From: Micromonospora chersina
Lineage (GTDB): Bacteria > Actinomycetota > Actinomycetes > Mycobacteriales > Micromonosporaceae
Direction of reading: 5' to 3'
DNA length: 64,000 nt
Assembly (NCBI RefSeq): GCF_900091475.1
Contig: NZ_FMIB01000002.1
Coordinates: 682,001 to 746,000, forward strand
In this document: positions 16,897 through 24,470 of the stretch, in pieces
Layout: every line of letters begins with the position of its first letter
How positions within the stretch are numbered: the stretch's first letter is position 1
Program-made: the position numbers and the translations under genes
The notes under the pieces: generated by a model
What the model was told of the DNA's origin: nothing
The model's input: the letters and a program-made list of their open reading frames with translations, nothing else
The model's database searches: none

Positions 16897-17307
16897 TCAG
16901 CGCTCGCCGTCGAGCACCGGCTTGATGTCGAGTACGGGGGTGCCGTCGACCGCCTCCAGGTCGGCCACCCGCAGCCGCACGCCGTCCACGTCGAGCACCC
17001 GCACCCGGTGCAACCCGATGGGGTTGGGCCGGTGCGGCGAGCGCGTGGCGAACACGCCGGTCGCCGGGCGGGACACGTCACCGCGCGGGTGCACGGCGAG
17101 CACGTCCCGCCGGGCCCGGTCCAACCAGGTCAGCACCAGCACGTCCGCGCCCGGCCGCAACCCGTCCAGCGCCGGGGCGTACGCCGCGTCGAAGACCAGC
17201 CACGCCTCCGGCGCCCCCTCGTCGCCCTGCTTCGGCGCCGCCGCCGGATCGCTCAGCGGCGACTCGACCCGGCCGACCGCGCGCAGCGCCGGTTCCGTTC
17301 CCGTCAT
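16897..17307 (-). CDS. trmO: tRNA (t6A37) methyltransferase TrmO / TsaA
   Basis: The 136-residue protein shows the TrmO signatures: VGRVESPLSD near the start, TRSPHRPNPIGLHRV, and EAVDGTPVLDIKP near the end. TrmO uses SAM to methylate t6A at position 37 of tRNA decoding threonine. The start ATG (17305-17307) overlaps the stop of the upstream MEDS/ATPase gene, so in this organism it is the third gene of a signalling operon, an odd place for a tRNA-modifying enzyme. Confidence 0.9.
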   Translation of the reverse strand: MTGTEPALRAVGRVESPLSDPAAAPKQGDEGAPEAWLVFDAAYAPALDGLRPGADVLVLTWLDRARRDVLAVHPRGDVSRPATGVFATRSPHRPNPIGLHRVRVLDVDGVRLRVADLEAVDGTPVLDIKPVLDGER

Positions 17308-18239
17308 GGAGCCTCCCGCAGCATGTGCAGCCGGACCGTCGTGCCGGCCGCGGTGGTGTGCACCAGCACCAGGTCGCACAGGGCGTGCACGATGACCAGT
17401 CCCCGCCCGCCGATGCCGTCGTGCGCCGGGGCGAGCCGCCCGGCGAGCGGGTCGGCCAGCCAGCCGTCGTCGTGGACCTCGCACACGAGGTGCCGGTCGG
17501 TGCACCACGCCTGCACGGTGCCGGCGCCGCCGGCGTGCGCCACGCTGTTCGTGGCCAGCTCGGTGACCGCGATCTGGAGGTCGGCCACCCGGTCGCCGGC
17601 CAGCCCGGCGGCAACCGCATGATCGGCGACGAACCGCCGCACCCGCGGCAGGGTGTCCAGGTCGTAGCGCAGGACGGCGACCGGCTCGGCCGGGGTGGGC
17701 AGCGGCTTGTTGTGCCGTTCGGTGACCGCCGCCGGCGAGTAGCCGGCGATGGGGCGGCATCCGTCACCGTCGACCAGCAGCGGGTGCGTGCAGCGGGCCT
17801 CGGCGAGCACGCCGGGCTCGAGCCGCCCCGCGTCGTACGGGCACAGGATGCTCGCCGCCCGGCCGGCGAAGGCCCAGTTGATCGCGGCCTCGTGCTGGGC
17901 GCAGGCCCGGTACTCCTCGGCGGTGCGGCCGGCCCAGATCGGCTCGCCGATGATCCGGACCCGCCGGTCGGGATGCCGGTCGGCGAACGCCTGGAGCACG
18001 CACGGGATGATCCGGCCGGGGTTGCGCCCCGCCTCGGTCATGTCGGCCCACCCCACGGAGTCACCGGCCGCGCCGAGCGCCGCGCGGATCAGCGCCAGCT
18101 GCGGCCCGGGGGTGGCCACCAGCACCGGATCGCCCGCGGCGAGTCCCGCCCGGACGAACGGCACGGTGACCGCGAGCAGGCTCACGGCGTCGGTGTAGAA
18201 GGCCAGCTCGTGACGGAACCCGGCGGCTGTCGCGCTCAC
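17304..18239 (-). CDS. MEDS sensory domain fused to RsbW-like ATPase
   Basis: The 311-residue protein has an N-terminal MEDS (DcmR-type sensory) domain, about 5-180, with FRHELAFYTDAVSLLAVTVPFV and AAINWAFAGRAASILCPYDA. It is followed by a histidine-kinase-type ATPase domain, about 210-305, with the N-box ELATNSVAHAG and GIGGRGLVIVHALCD. No phospho-acceptor His domain is present, so it resembles an anti-sigma/serine kinase of the RsbW type with its own sensor. GTG start overlaps the upstream MEDS/STAS gene stop. The pair looks like a compact kinase and antagonist module. Confidence 0.85.
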   Translation of the reverse strand: MSATAAGFRHELAFYTDAVSLLAVTVPFVRAGLAAGDPVLVATPGPQLALIRAALGAAGDSVGWADMTEAGRNPGRIIPCVLQAFADRHPDRRVRIIGEPIWAGRTAEEYRACAQHEAAINWAFAGRAASILCPYDAGRLEPGVLAEARCTHPLLVDGDGCRPIAGYSPAAVTERHNKPLPTPAEPVAVLRYDLDTLPRVRRFVADHAVAAGLAGDRVADLQIAVTELATNSVAHAGGAGTVQAWCTDRHLVCEVHDDGWLADPLAGRLAPAHDGIGGRGLVIVHALCDLVLVHTTAAGTTVRLHMLREAP

Positions 18240-19096
18240 GCCGGGTCCTCCGCCGGCACGCCGTCGAGCAGGTGCAGAAGCCGGTGCAGCGCCGGCCGGC
18301 ACCCGATCAGCCGGATGCCCGTGGCGCTGGTCCGGTCCGCCCGGACCAGCGCGGTGGCGGCGCCCACGTCGGCGAAGCTCAGCTCGGAGACGTCCAGCAC
18401 CGGCGGTCGGTCCGCCGCCCGCCGGTCGGCCGTCACGTGGCCCAGCACCGCGGTGAACGCCTCCCGGTTGCTCCGGTCCACCTGCCCCACCAGACGCAAC
18501 CCCGGCGGGTCCGTCGTCCGGTACGCCCGCAGCAGCGGCACCCAGGTCCGCGCGGTGCCCGGCCCGGCCGTACCCGGGTGGGCGGCCGCGACGGCGCGCA
18601 TCGAGTCGGCCGGGAAGATCCGCCGGTCGTACAGGCACAGGCCGGCGACGCGGGCGTCCAGGAAGAGCGGGTTGAGCGCGGTCTCGTACCGGCGCAGGTC
18701 GTCCAGGGTGGTGCCGCTGCGCAGCACCCACGTCATGTCACCGCTCAGCCGGATCCCCGGGTAGCCCTCGTGCCGCGCGCGGTCCACCTCCTCGACCACC
18801 GTGGCGACCATGCGTTCCGGCGCCGGTGGGCCACCGGTCGGATAGACCTCCATGGCCGGCACGATGCGCAGCTGGCCGGCCGCCACGGCGGCCTCCGTCG
18901 GCACGCCGACGGCGTCGACCCGGGCGCGCACCGCCTGCGGCGGTGAGGACTCGGTGAAGCAGACGACCTTGTGACCGAGGCGCAGGCCGGCGGCGGCGAA
19001 ACGGCCGACGGCGTCGAGGGCGTCACCCTCGTCGCCGTGCATCCAACAGACGTGGTCACCAAGGTGAACCTGGTCGACCACGGTCGTAGCAGTCAC
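18236..19096 (-). CDS. MEDS sensory domain fused to STAS domain
   Basis: The 286-residue protein has a MEDS domain (about 5-185; LGDHVCWMHGDEGDALDAVGRF, GLCLYDRRIF) and a C-terminal STAS-like domain (about 200-275; LVGQVDRSNREAF, PVLDVSELSFADVGAATALV). The canonical DxS stretch is present as DVSELSFAD, so it could be a phosphorylatable anti-anti-sigma factor. GTG at 19094-19096 was chosen; longer starts would use sequence with no family likeness. First gene of the operon with the MEDS/ATPase and trmO genes. Confidence 0.83.
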   Translation of the reverse strand: MTATTVVDQVHLGDHVCWMHGDEGDALDAVGRFAAAGLRLGHKVVCFTESSPPQAVRARVDAVGVPTEAAVAAGQLRIVPAMEVYPTGGPPAPERMVATVVEEVDRARHEGYPGIRLSGDMTWVLRSGTTLDDLRRYETALNPLFLDARVAGLCLYDRRIFPADSMRAVAAAHPGTAGPGTARTWVPLLRAYRTTDPPGLRLVGQVDRSNREAFTAVLGHVTADRRAADRPPVLDVSELSFADVGAATALVRADRTSATGIRLIGCRPALHRLLHLLDGVPAEDPA

Positions 19097-19677
19097 GGTG
19101 CTGGCCTTCCGATCGGCGCGTCCCTCACTGTAACGCCGGCCCGGGTTGCGGCCGAACCGGCGGCGATCCGCTTGCCCGCGACGGCATCGCGGGGTTAACG
19201 TGGCGAACGACCCGGATGCCGGCGCACCGCGCCACCCGGAGTCACTCTCCCGAACGCGGCAGCCCGCCCGGGCGCACCGCATCGCACCGATCCGGCCGCC
19301 GGCACACGTCCCGACCAGCCCCGGCCGACAGCTCCGCAGGAGTGGCCCCGTCGTCCGCTGTCGGCAGCGCCTCGGCCGGCCCGCTCGCGGGTCCTCGGCA
19401 CGCCTGGTGCCGCGAGCCCTGGCGGACGGTCTTCCGTCGCCCGTCCACCCAGGCGAGCCGGCGAGGCGCTCGGCCGCCGAGCCCGCCGCCTCCCTCTCCG
19501 GGCCGGCGAGCTGTTCGGCCGCCGAGCCCATCGCCTTCGCCTCCACCTCTGCGGGGCGGCGAACCGTCCGGACCGTGAGCCCGTCGCGGATCCCACGGAA
19601 CGAGGCCGCTCGGGTCCCGAACCAACCCTCCTTCGTCCGTCCCGACCGGGGAACGGCAACACACCGAAAGGCACTCG
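19097..19677. other. 581-bp non-coding region upstream of rho-like gene
   Basis: No convincing gene is seen here. The 14-base word CGGCCGCCGAGCCC occurs at 19471-19484 and 19516-19529, 45 bases apart, within an imperfect repeat. The plus strand near 19620-19650 is rich in C and poor in G (AACCAACCCTCCTTCG), as expected for a rho-utilisation site. GAAAGG just before 19678 is the ribosome site. The region may be a long rho leader; the divergent MEDS promoter must also lie here. Confidence 0.45.
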
Positions 19678-20805
19678 ATGACCGACACCTCCGCGCCGCT
19701 CCCGGTGAGCGGCATCGTCGACACGGTCGACGACCACGCGCTGCTGCGGGTGGACGGCTACCTGCCCTCCGCCGCCGACGCCCATCTCACCGCCGGCCAG
19801 CTCCGCCGGTACGGCCTGCGCCGCGGCGACCTCGTCACCGGCGCGGTCGCCACCACACCCCGCAAGGGCCGGCACGCCCCGCTCATCCGGGTCGACACCG
19901 TCAACGGAACGACCCCCGAGCAGGCGCGCCACCGCCCGGACTTCCACCGGCTGACGCCGGTCCACCCGTACGAGCGGCTGCGGCTGGAGACCGAGCCGCA
20001 CATCCTGACCACCCGGGTCATCGACCTGGTCATGCCGATCGGCAAGGGCCAGCGGGCGCTGATCGTCTCGCCGCCGAAGGCGGGTAAGACGATGGTGCTG
20101 CAGGCGATCGCGAACGCGATCACCCGCAACAACCCGGAGTGCCACCTCATGGTGGTGCTGGTCGACGAGCGGCCGGAAGAGGTCACCGACTTTTCTCGGT
20201 CGGTGAAGGGCGAGGTCGTCGCGGCCACGTTCGACCGTCCGCCGCAGGACCACACCACGGTGGCGGAGCTGGCGATCGAGCGGGCGAAGCGCCTGGTCGA
20301 GCTGGGCCACGACGTGGTCGTGCTGCTCGACTCGCTGACCCGGCTGGGCCGCGCCTACAACCTGACCGTCCGCTCGGCCGGGCGCACCCTCTCCGGCGGT
20401 GTCGACGTGGCCGCGCTCACCCCGCCCAAGCAGCTGCTCGCGGCCGCACGGTCGATCGAGGAGGGCGGCTCGCTGACCGTCATCGCCTCGGCCCTGGTGG
20501 AGACCGGCTCCGCCGCCGACGGCCTCATCTTCGAGGAGTTCAAGAGCACCGGCAACGCCGAACTGAGGCTGGACCGGGCGCTGGCCGACCGGCGTACCTT
20601 TCCCGCCGTCGACGTGCGCGCCTCCGGCACCCGCCGGGAGGAGCTGCTGCTCACCGACGTCGAGCGGGACCGCCTGCGGGCACTGCGTTCCGCGCTGTCC
20701 GCACTGGACCGGCACGCGGCCCTGGACCAGCTGCTCCGCCAGCTCGCCACCACCGGCGGCAACGCGCACTTCCTCGCCCGCCTCGGCGCCACCGCACGCG
20801 GCTAG
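19678..20805 (+). CDS. rho: Short transcription termination factor Rho (paralog-like)
   Basis: The 375-residue protein covers only the RNA-binding OB part and the ATPase core of Rho. Visible motifs are the P-loop SPPKAGKTMVLQ (Lys137), VVLVDERPEEVTD, DSLTRLGRAYN in the Q-loop region and TLSGGVD. Actinobacterial Rho normally has 600-700 residues with a long Arg/Asp-rich N-terminal insert; both the insert and the N-terminal helical domain are missing. The C-terminal half is well preserved, so activity is plausible. It is more likely a second, specialised Rho than the main one. It stands alone behind a long leader. Confidence 0.88.
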   Translation: MTDTSAPLPVSGIVDTVDDHALLRVDGYLPSAADAHLTAGQLRRYGLRRGDLVTGAVATTPRKGRHAPLIRVDTVNGTTPEQARHRPDFHRLTPVHPYERLRLETEPHILTTRVIDLVMPIGKGQRALIVSPPKAGKTMVLQAIANAITRNNPECHLMVVLVDERPEEVTDFSRSVKGEVVAATFDRPPQDHTTVAELAIERAKRLVELGHDVVVLLDSLTRLGRAYNLTVRSAGRTLSGGVDVAALTPPKQLLAAARSIEEGGSLTVIASALVETGSAADGLIFEEFKSTGNAELRLDRALADRRTFPAVDVRASGTRREELLLTDVERDRLRALRSALSALDRHAALDQLLRQLATTGGNAHFLARLGATARG

Positions 20806-20816
20806 GATCACGCCTC

Positions 20817-21281
20817 ATGGACGATTCCCGGGCCGACGGGCCGCCGACCGTACGCCAGCTGCGCCTGGTCGTGGAGGCCGAGGACTACGACGCCGCGGTC
20901 GCCTTCTTCCGCGACGCGCTGGGCCTGCCCGAGCAGGCGGCGTACTCGGGCGGCGACGGCGCCCGGGTGGTGATCCTGGAGGCGGGACGGGCCACGCTGG
21001 AGCTGGCGAACCCCGCGCAGAAGCGGCTGATCGACGAGGTGGAGGTCGGTCGCCAGGTCGCGCCCCGGCTGCGGGTCGCGTTCGAGGTGGACGACAGCCG
21101 GGCGGCCACCGAGCGCCTCGTCGCGGCGGGCGCCACCGAGGTCGCCCCGCCGACGGTCACCCCGTGGCAGTCGCTCAACGCCCGCCTCGACGGCCCGGCG
21201 GGCCTGCACCTCACCGTGTTCCAGGAGTTGCGCAGCCCGGAGGAGCGGGAGGCCCTCGACGGCTTCGGCACCGACGCCTGA
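20817..21281 (+). CDS. VOC-family (glyoxalase/bleomycin-resistance-like) protein
   Basis: The 154-residue protein has the two beta-alpha-beta-beta-beta repeats of the VOC fold: RQLRLVVEAEDYDAAVAFFRDALG at the start and LRVAFEVDDSRAATERLVAAGA later, ending in NARLDGPAGLHLTVFQEL. VOC proteins bind a metal or small ligand; the substrate is unknown. The ATG at 20817 lies 11 bp after the rho stop, so the two may be co-transcribed. Confidence 0.85.
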   Translation: MDDSRADGPPTVRQLRLVVEAEDYDAAVAFFRDALGLPEQAAYSGGDGARVVILEAGRATLELANPAQKRLIDEVEVGRQVAPRLRVAFEVDDSRAATERLVAAGATEVAPPTVTPWQSLNARLDGPAGLHLTVFQELRSPEEREALDGFGTDA

Positions 21282-21326
21282 AATCCGCGTGGCGCACCGC
21301 CGGCGGCCCCGGCGATACTCGGGCCC

Positions 21327-22418
21327 GTGCCCGACGTGATGTTGACCCCCGCCCAGGCCGCCGCCCTCCGGCACGTCCGCGACGCCGCCCTCCGGGACCG
21401 GCCGGCGGCGCTCGCCGTCATCGAGGGGTACCTCGCCGGCTCGGGCGCCGCGTACCGGGCGGAGGAGGTCGTCGCGGCGGTGGCCGCGCACGGCCGGCTC
21501 ACCCTCAACTTCCACCCCGACCGGCTGCTGCGCGACGGCCGGACGGTGGCCGAGGCGCTCGACCGGGAGGGCGTGTACCGCAGCCAGTTCGAGACGGGCA
21601 TCTCCAACGGCGGCCTCACCGCGTTTCCCGGCGGCGACCGGGACCGGTGGGAGGAGGCGCTGTTCGGCGGGGCGTACCAGCGGCCCGGCGTGCCACCCAC
21701 GGAGCGCCCGAAGTACGGGGGCCTCAACCTGCTCGACCACCCGGACGGCGCCTGCCCCCGGTTCGGCTCCTGCCACCTGCGGCTGCGCCCCGCGGCGCTC
21801 GCGCGGGCCACCTTCTGCTTCGGCGACAGCCACCTGGGGCCGAAGGACCTCGGCACGACGACGGTGTTCGAGCCGGTGCTCGCCGCGCTGCTGGCGGCCA
21901 CCGCCGAGACCGGGATCAGCCTGGGCGTGGCCGGCATGAACACCGGCACCCTCCTGCGGACGCTGCTGCGCCGGCGCGAGCGCGCGTCCGACGCGGCCGG
22001 CCGGGCGCTGGACGACTACATCGAGGCGCAGGTGCACGGCGAGGTGAGCCTGGCCCGGGACGTCGAGGCGGTGGTGGTCGACCCCTCGTTCCGGGGCACC
22101 GTGGAGGGCCGGATCCTCGCCGGGCTGGCCCGGCGGCACGGTTTCGCGCTGTGCTGGCACACCGGGTTCGAGCTGCCGGTCGACGGCGTCGACGCCGAGT
22201 TCCGGGGGCCGGCCATCCCGCCGCTCGCCGCCCGGGTCCACGCCGAGTTCGCGCGACCGGGGGAGCCGGTGCACGCGGCGCTGATCGGGCGGGCCGCCGC
22301 CTCGGTGGTACGCGAGCCGCAGCGCTGGGCCGACCGGGGCCCGACGGAGGTGACCCTCCAGCACCTCAAGCAGCTCTGGCACGTCCTGGTCCGGTTCGGC
22401 GTCCCGGCGGCCGGCTAG
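21327..22418 (+). CDS. DUF3626 family protein
   Basis: The 363-residue protein resembles the DUF3626 family: TLNFHPDRLLRDGRTVAEAL, YRSQFETGISNGGLTAFPGGDRD, PKYGGLNLLDHPDGACPRFGSCHLRL and TFCFGDSH are shared landmarks. Its function is unknown; the family occurs in bacteria and fungi without a named activity. The GTG start at 21327 follows the VOC stop by 45 bp. No signal peptide or membrane helix is visible. Confidence 0.8.
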   Translation: MPDVMLTPAQAAALRHVRDAALRDRPAALAVIEGYLAGSGAAYRAEEVVAAVAAHGRLTLNFHPDRLLRDGRTVAEALDREGVYRSQFETGISNGGLTAFPGGDRDRWEEALFGGAYQRPGVPPTERPKYGGLNLLDHPDGACPRFGSCHLRLRPAALARATFCFGDSHLGPKDLGTTTVFEPVLAALLAATAETGISLGVAGMNTGTLLRTLLRRRERASDAAGRALDDYIEAQVHGEVSLARDVEAVVVDPSFRGTVEGRILAGLARRHGFALCWHTGFELPVDGVDAEFRGPAIPPLAARVHAEFARPGEPVHAALIGRAAASVVREPQRWADRGPTEVTLQHLKQLWHVLVRFGVPAAG

Positions 22419-22507
22419 CCCGGTTCCCGCCTCCCCGTACGCCTCGTCCCGCTCGTCCCGATTCCCGGGTGACCTGGGCCGCAGCTTCCGCTGCACCCGG
22501 CATATCC

Positions 22508-22534
22508 GGAATGCCCGACAGGCCGAAGCTGGTT
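22508..22534 (+). promoter_or_regulatory. GGAAT-N19-GTT stress-sigma promoter, lysozyme-like copy 1
   Basis: GGAAT (22508-22512) and GTT (22532-22534, within GTTGTG) are 19 bp apart, the arrangement used by SigR/SigH/SigE-type ECF sigma factors. It precedes the GTG start by 103 bases. A GCGCTC/GAGCGC hairpin (22592-22609) lies between the promoter and the ribosome site. Confidence 0.6.
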
Positions 22535-22636
22535 GTGTCCCCCGTACCGCCGGAACGCAAACCCCGTACCGGCGAGTAGTTCCCCCGAGGGGCGCTCACC
22601 CGGGAGCGCGTCGTAACGATCGAAAGGGCAACCATC

Positions 22637-23395
22637 GTGAAGCAGCACTTCACTCGATGGCTCCCCGCCATCGCGAAGACCGCCGTCGCCAAGACCGCCG
22701 TCGCGAAGACCGCCGCCGTGAAGGCTGCCGCCACGGCCCCCAACCGCCGGACCGCGCTGACCGTCGCGGGCGTGGCCTGCCTGGGCGGGCTGGCGTTCGG
22801 CCCCACCGCCGTCGCCGCCCCGCTGACCAGCGGCCCGCACTCCGGCGCGCTGGCCGCCATCGACCTGGCCACCGGCAAGAAGCGGACCGGCACCGAGTCG
22901 GTGAAGTCCGGCCTGACCACCGGCAGTGACAAGGTCCCGACCAAGGCCGACCGGCCCAGCCGGGAGGAGCTCATGCCGCACGGCGCCGAGGGCGCCCAGT
23001 CGCGCATCCCGCTCGACAACGCCCAGCTCGACAACGCCAAGGCCATCGTGAAGGCGGCCAAGGAGACCGGCGTTGGTGAGCGGGGCGCCGTGATCGGCGT
23101 CGCCACCTCGCTCCAGGAGTCGAAGCTGTACAACCTCGGCCACCTCGGCGACTACAACGACCACGACTCGGAGGGCCTGTTCCAGCAGCGCCCGTCGTCC
23201 GGTTGGGGTACGCCCGAGCAGGTCACGAACCCGGACTACGCCAGCAAGGCGTTCTTCAACGCGCTGAAGAACGTCGGCGGCTGGCACGACCTGCCGCTGA
23301 CCGCCGCGGCCCAGACGGTCCAGGTGTCCGCCTTCCCGTACGCGTACGCGCAGTGGGAGGAGCAGGCCGCGGACATCGTCCAGCAGCTCTGGTGA
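22637..23395 (+). CDS. Secreted lysozyme-like protein, copy 1
   Basis: The 252-residue protein has a long basic N-terminus with a tandem AKTAV-type repeat (residues about 13-30), a hydrophobic TVAGVACLGGLAFGPTAVAA signal, a low-complexity linker and a C-terminal domain (about 125-252). The domain has the actinobacterial pattern ATSLQESKL, GHLGDYNDHDSEGLFQQRPSSGWGTPEQ and AAQTVQVSAFPYAYAQWE. It looks like a lysozyme/transglycosylase-fold wall-active domain with Glu of QES as candidate catalytic residue; this activity is inferred. GTG start has GAAAGG upstream. Two shorter paralogs lie at 23.8 and 35.0 kb. Confidence 0.82.
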   Translation: MKQHFTRWLPAIAKTAVAKTAVAKTAAVKAAATAPNRRTALTVAGVACLGGLAFGPTAVAAPLTSGPHSGALAAIDLATGKKRTGTESVKSGLTTGSDKVPTKADRPSREELMPHGAEGAQSRIPLDNAQLDNAKAIVKAAKETGVGERGAVIGVATSLQESKLYNLGHLGDYNDHDSEGLFQQRPSSGWGTPEQVTNPDYASKAFFNALKNVGGWHDLPLTAAAQTVQVSAFPYAYAQWEEQAADIVQQLW

Positions 23396-23410
23396 CACAA
23401 CCCGCGAACT

Positions 23411-23440
23411 CGGCCGGCCCCGCCAGGGGCCGGCCGTTTT
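23411..23440 (+). terminator. Intrinsic terminator of lysozyme-like copy 1
   Basis: CGGCCGGCCCC (23411-23421) pairs perfectly with GGGGCCGGCCG (23426-23436) around GCCA and is followed by TTTT. It is 16 bp after the stop codon. Confidence 0.85.
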
Positions 23441-23482
23441 CCGTCCGCGAGGTGTGTCCGGTTCCCGCCGGCGCCGACAGGC

Positions 23483-23540
23483 TCGGTGGAACGCCATTGT
23501 GTGTCTCCGGCGCCCGGATACCCACATGGCGTTCCACCGA
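23483..23540. repeat. Large inverted repeat between two lysozyme-like genes
   Basis: Fifteen bases TCGGTGGAACGCCAT (23483-23497) are perfectly inverted at 23526-23540. After a one-base bulge the stem extends by GTG/CAC. The loop holds a smaller GC-rich hairpin. It is upstream of the first stress-type promoter of copy 2. It could be a second terminator, a protein-binding site or a remnant of a small mobile repeat. Confidence 0.6.
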
Positions 23541-23598
23541 CCGGGGTCGTCTGGGCCGGATTGTCCGGTTCGCCGGTGGTCTGCGGCACTCCGGCGGC

Positions 23599-23624
23599 GG
23601 AATGGTCGGCGGGTGGGCGTCGTT
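23599..23624 (+). promoter_or_regulatory. Upstream GGAAT-N18-GTT promoter, copy 2
   Basis: GGAAT (23599-23603) and GTTGTA (GTT at 23622-23624) are separated by 18 bp. The same arrangement and flanks recur at 34718-34743. Confidence 0.65.
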
Positions 23625-23680
23625 GTATCCCCGTGAACGATCGAGGAGGACGGCCCGCCGAGGTGGGTGTCCCGGGCCCC

Positions 23681-23706
23681 GGAATGATGGCGGGCCGGCG
23701 GTCGTT
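23681..23706 (+). promoter_or_regulatory. Downstream GGAAT-N18-GTT promoter, copy 2
   Basis: GGAAT (23681-23685) and GTTGTA (GTT at 23704-23706) are separated by 18 bp, 82 bp after the first promoter. The flank ACATGGTCCCGGCGCGACG is identical to that at 34796-34821. Transcripts from here would have a leader of about 130 bases. Confidence 0.68.
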
Positions 23707-23844
23707 GTACATGGTCCCGGCGCGACGAAGAGGCCCCGCCCCGCACGCCGGATCCCCCCAAGACTTCTTTTGAGCGCCTGACGGTGCTTGCGCGCCGCCG
23801 ACCTCCCCCGTCGGCGTGTGCGCCAACCCCCAAGGAGCTTTGTC
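23707..23844 (+). other. Conserved structured 5' leader, copy 2
   Basis: The leader is strongly conserved with that of copy 3. Shared blocks include GGTCCCGGCGCGACGAAG, AAGACTTCT and TGAGCGCCTGACG. A hairpin at 23790-23823 (six outer pairs, one bulged base, seven inner pairs, C-rich loop) ends just before the AAGGAG ribosome site. In copy 3 the same hairpin keeps its pairing with base changes on both sides. Confidence 0.6.
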
Positions 23845-24423
23845 ATGAACACGATGCTGCGGAAGAGCGTTCTTGGTATTGCTGGTCTGGCCTTCACCGG
23901 TGGTGTGTTCGCCGGTCCGATCGCCGCCCACGCCGACGCCGCCCCCGTGCAGGGCAGCAAGCCGGTCGCGGTGAGCGTGCAGGGTGACAAGCTGATCCCG
24001 CACGGTGTGCAGGGCGCGCAGTCGCACATCGACCTGAACGATGAGCAGACCGCCAACGCCAAGGCGATCATCGCCGCGACGAAGAAGGCCGGTCTGCCGG
24101 AGCGGGCCGCGGTCATCTCGATCGCCACGTCGCTGCAGGAGTCGAAGCTGGAGAACCTGGGTCACCTCGGCGACCGCAACGACCATGACTCGCTGGGCCT
24201 GTTCCAGCAGCGCCCGTCCTCGGGTTGGGGCACGCCGGAGCAGATCACCGACCCGGAGTACTCGACGCTGGCGTTCCTGAAGGGTCTGAAGCAGGTTGAC
24301 GGGTGGCAGGACATGCCGCTGACCGAGGCCGCCCAGACCGTGCAGGTCTCGGCCTACCCGGATGCGTACGCGCAGTGGGAGCAGCAGGCCGCCGACATCG
24401 TCGCCCACAACTGGAACAGCTGA
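23845..24423 (+). CDS. Secreted lysozyme-like protein, copy 2
   Basis: The 192-residue protein has a signal peptide (MNTMLRKSVLGIAGLAFTGGVFA, cleavage expected near GPIAAHADA), a short linker and the same C-terminal domain as copies 1 and 3: SIATSLQESKLENLGHLGDRNDHDSLGLFQQRPSSGWGTPEQ in pieces, and AAQTVQVSAYPDAYAQWEQQAADI. It is nearly identical to copy 3 from residue 55 on. ATG 23845 follows AAGGAG. Two stress-type promoters and a structured leader precede it. Probable exported wall-active protein under an ECF-type sigma factor. Confidence 0.83.
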   Translation: MNTMLRKSVLGIAGLAFTGGVFAGPIAAHADAAPVQGSKPVAVSVQGDKLIPHGVQGAQSHIDLNDEQTANAKAIIAATKKAGLPERAAVISIATSLQESKLENLGHLGDRNDHDSLGLFQQRPSSGWGTPEQITDPEYSTLAFLKGLKQVDGWQDMPLTEAAQTVQVSAYPDAYAQWEQQAADIVAHNWNS

Positions 24424-24428
24424 CATGA

Positions 24429-24463
24429 CGAAGGCCGGTACCCCGAGCGGGTGCCGGCCTTCG
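24429..24463. terminator. Terminator hairpin between copy 2 and phoD-like gene
   Basis: CGAAGGCCGGTACCC (24429-24443) pairs with GGGTGCCGGCCTTCG (24449-24463) with one G-T pair and loop CGAGC. It lies between convergent genes and may serve both; there is only a weak T-tract. Confidence 0.75.
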
Positions 24464-24470
24464 TGTGTCT

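Noticed and set aside
19242..19724. 160-codon minus-strand frame upstream of and overlapping the rho-like gene
   Set aside because: It overlaps the certain rho start, is Gly/Arg-rich and has no family likeness. The repeat at 19471-19529 makes it look partly regular, but this is explained by the DNA repeat.
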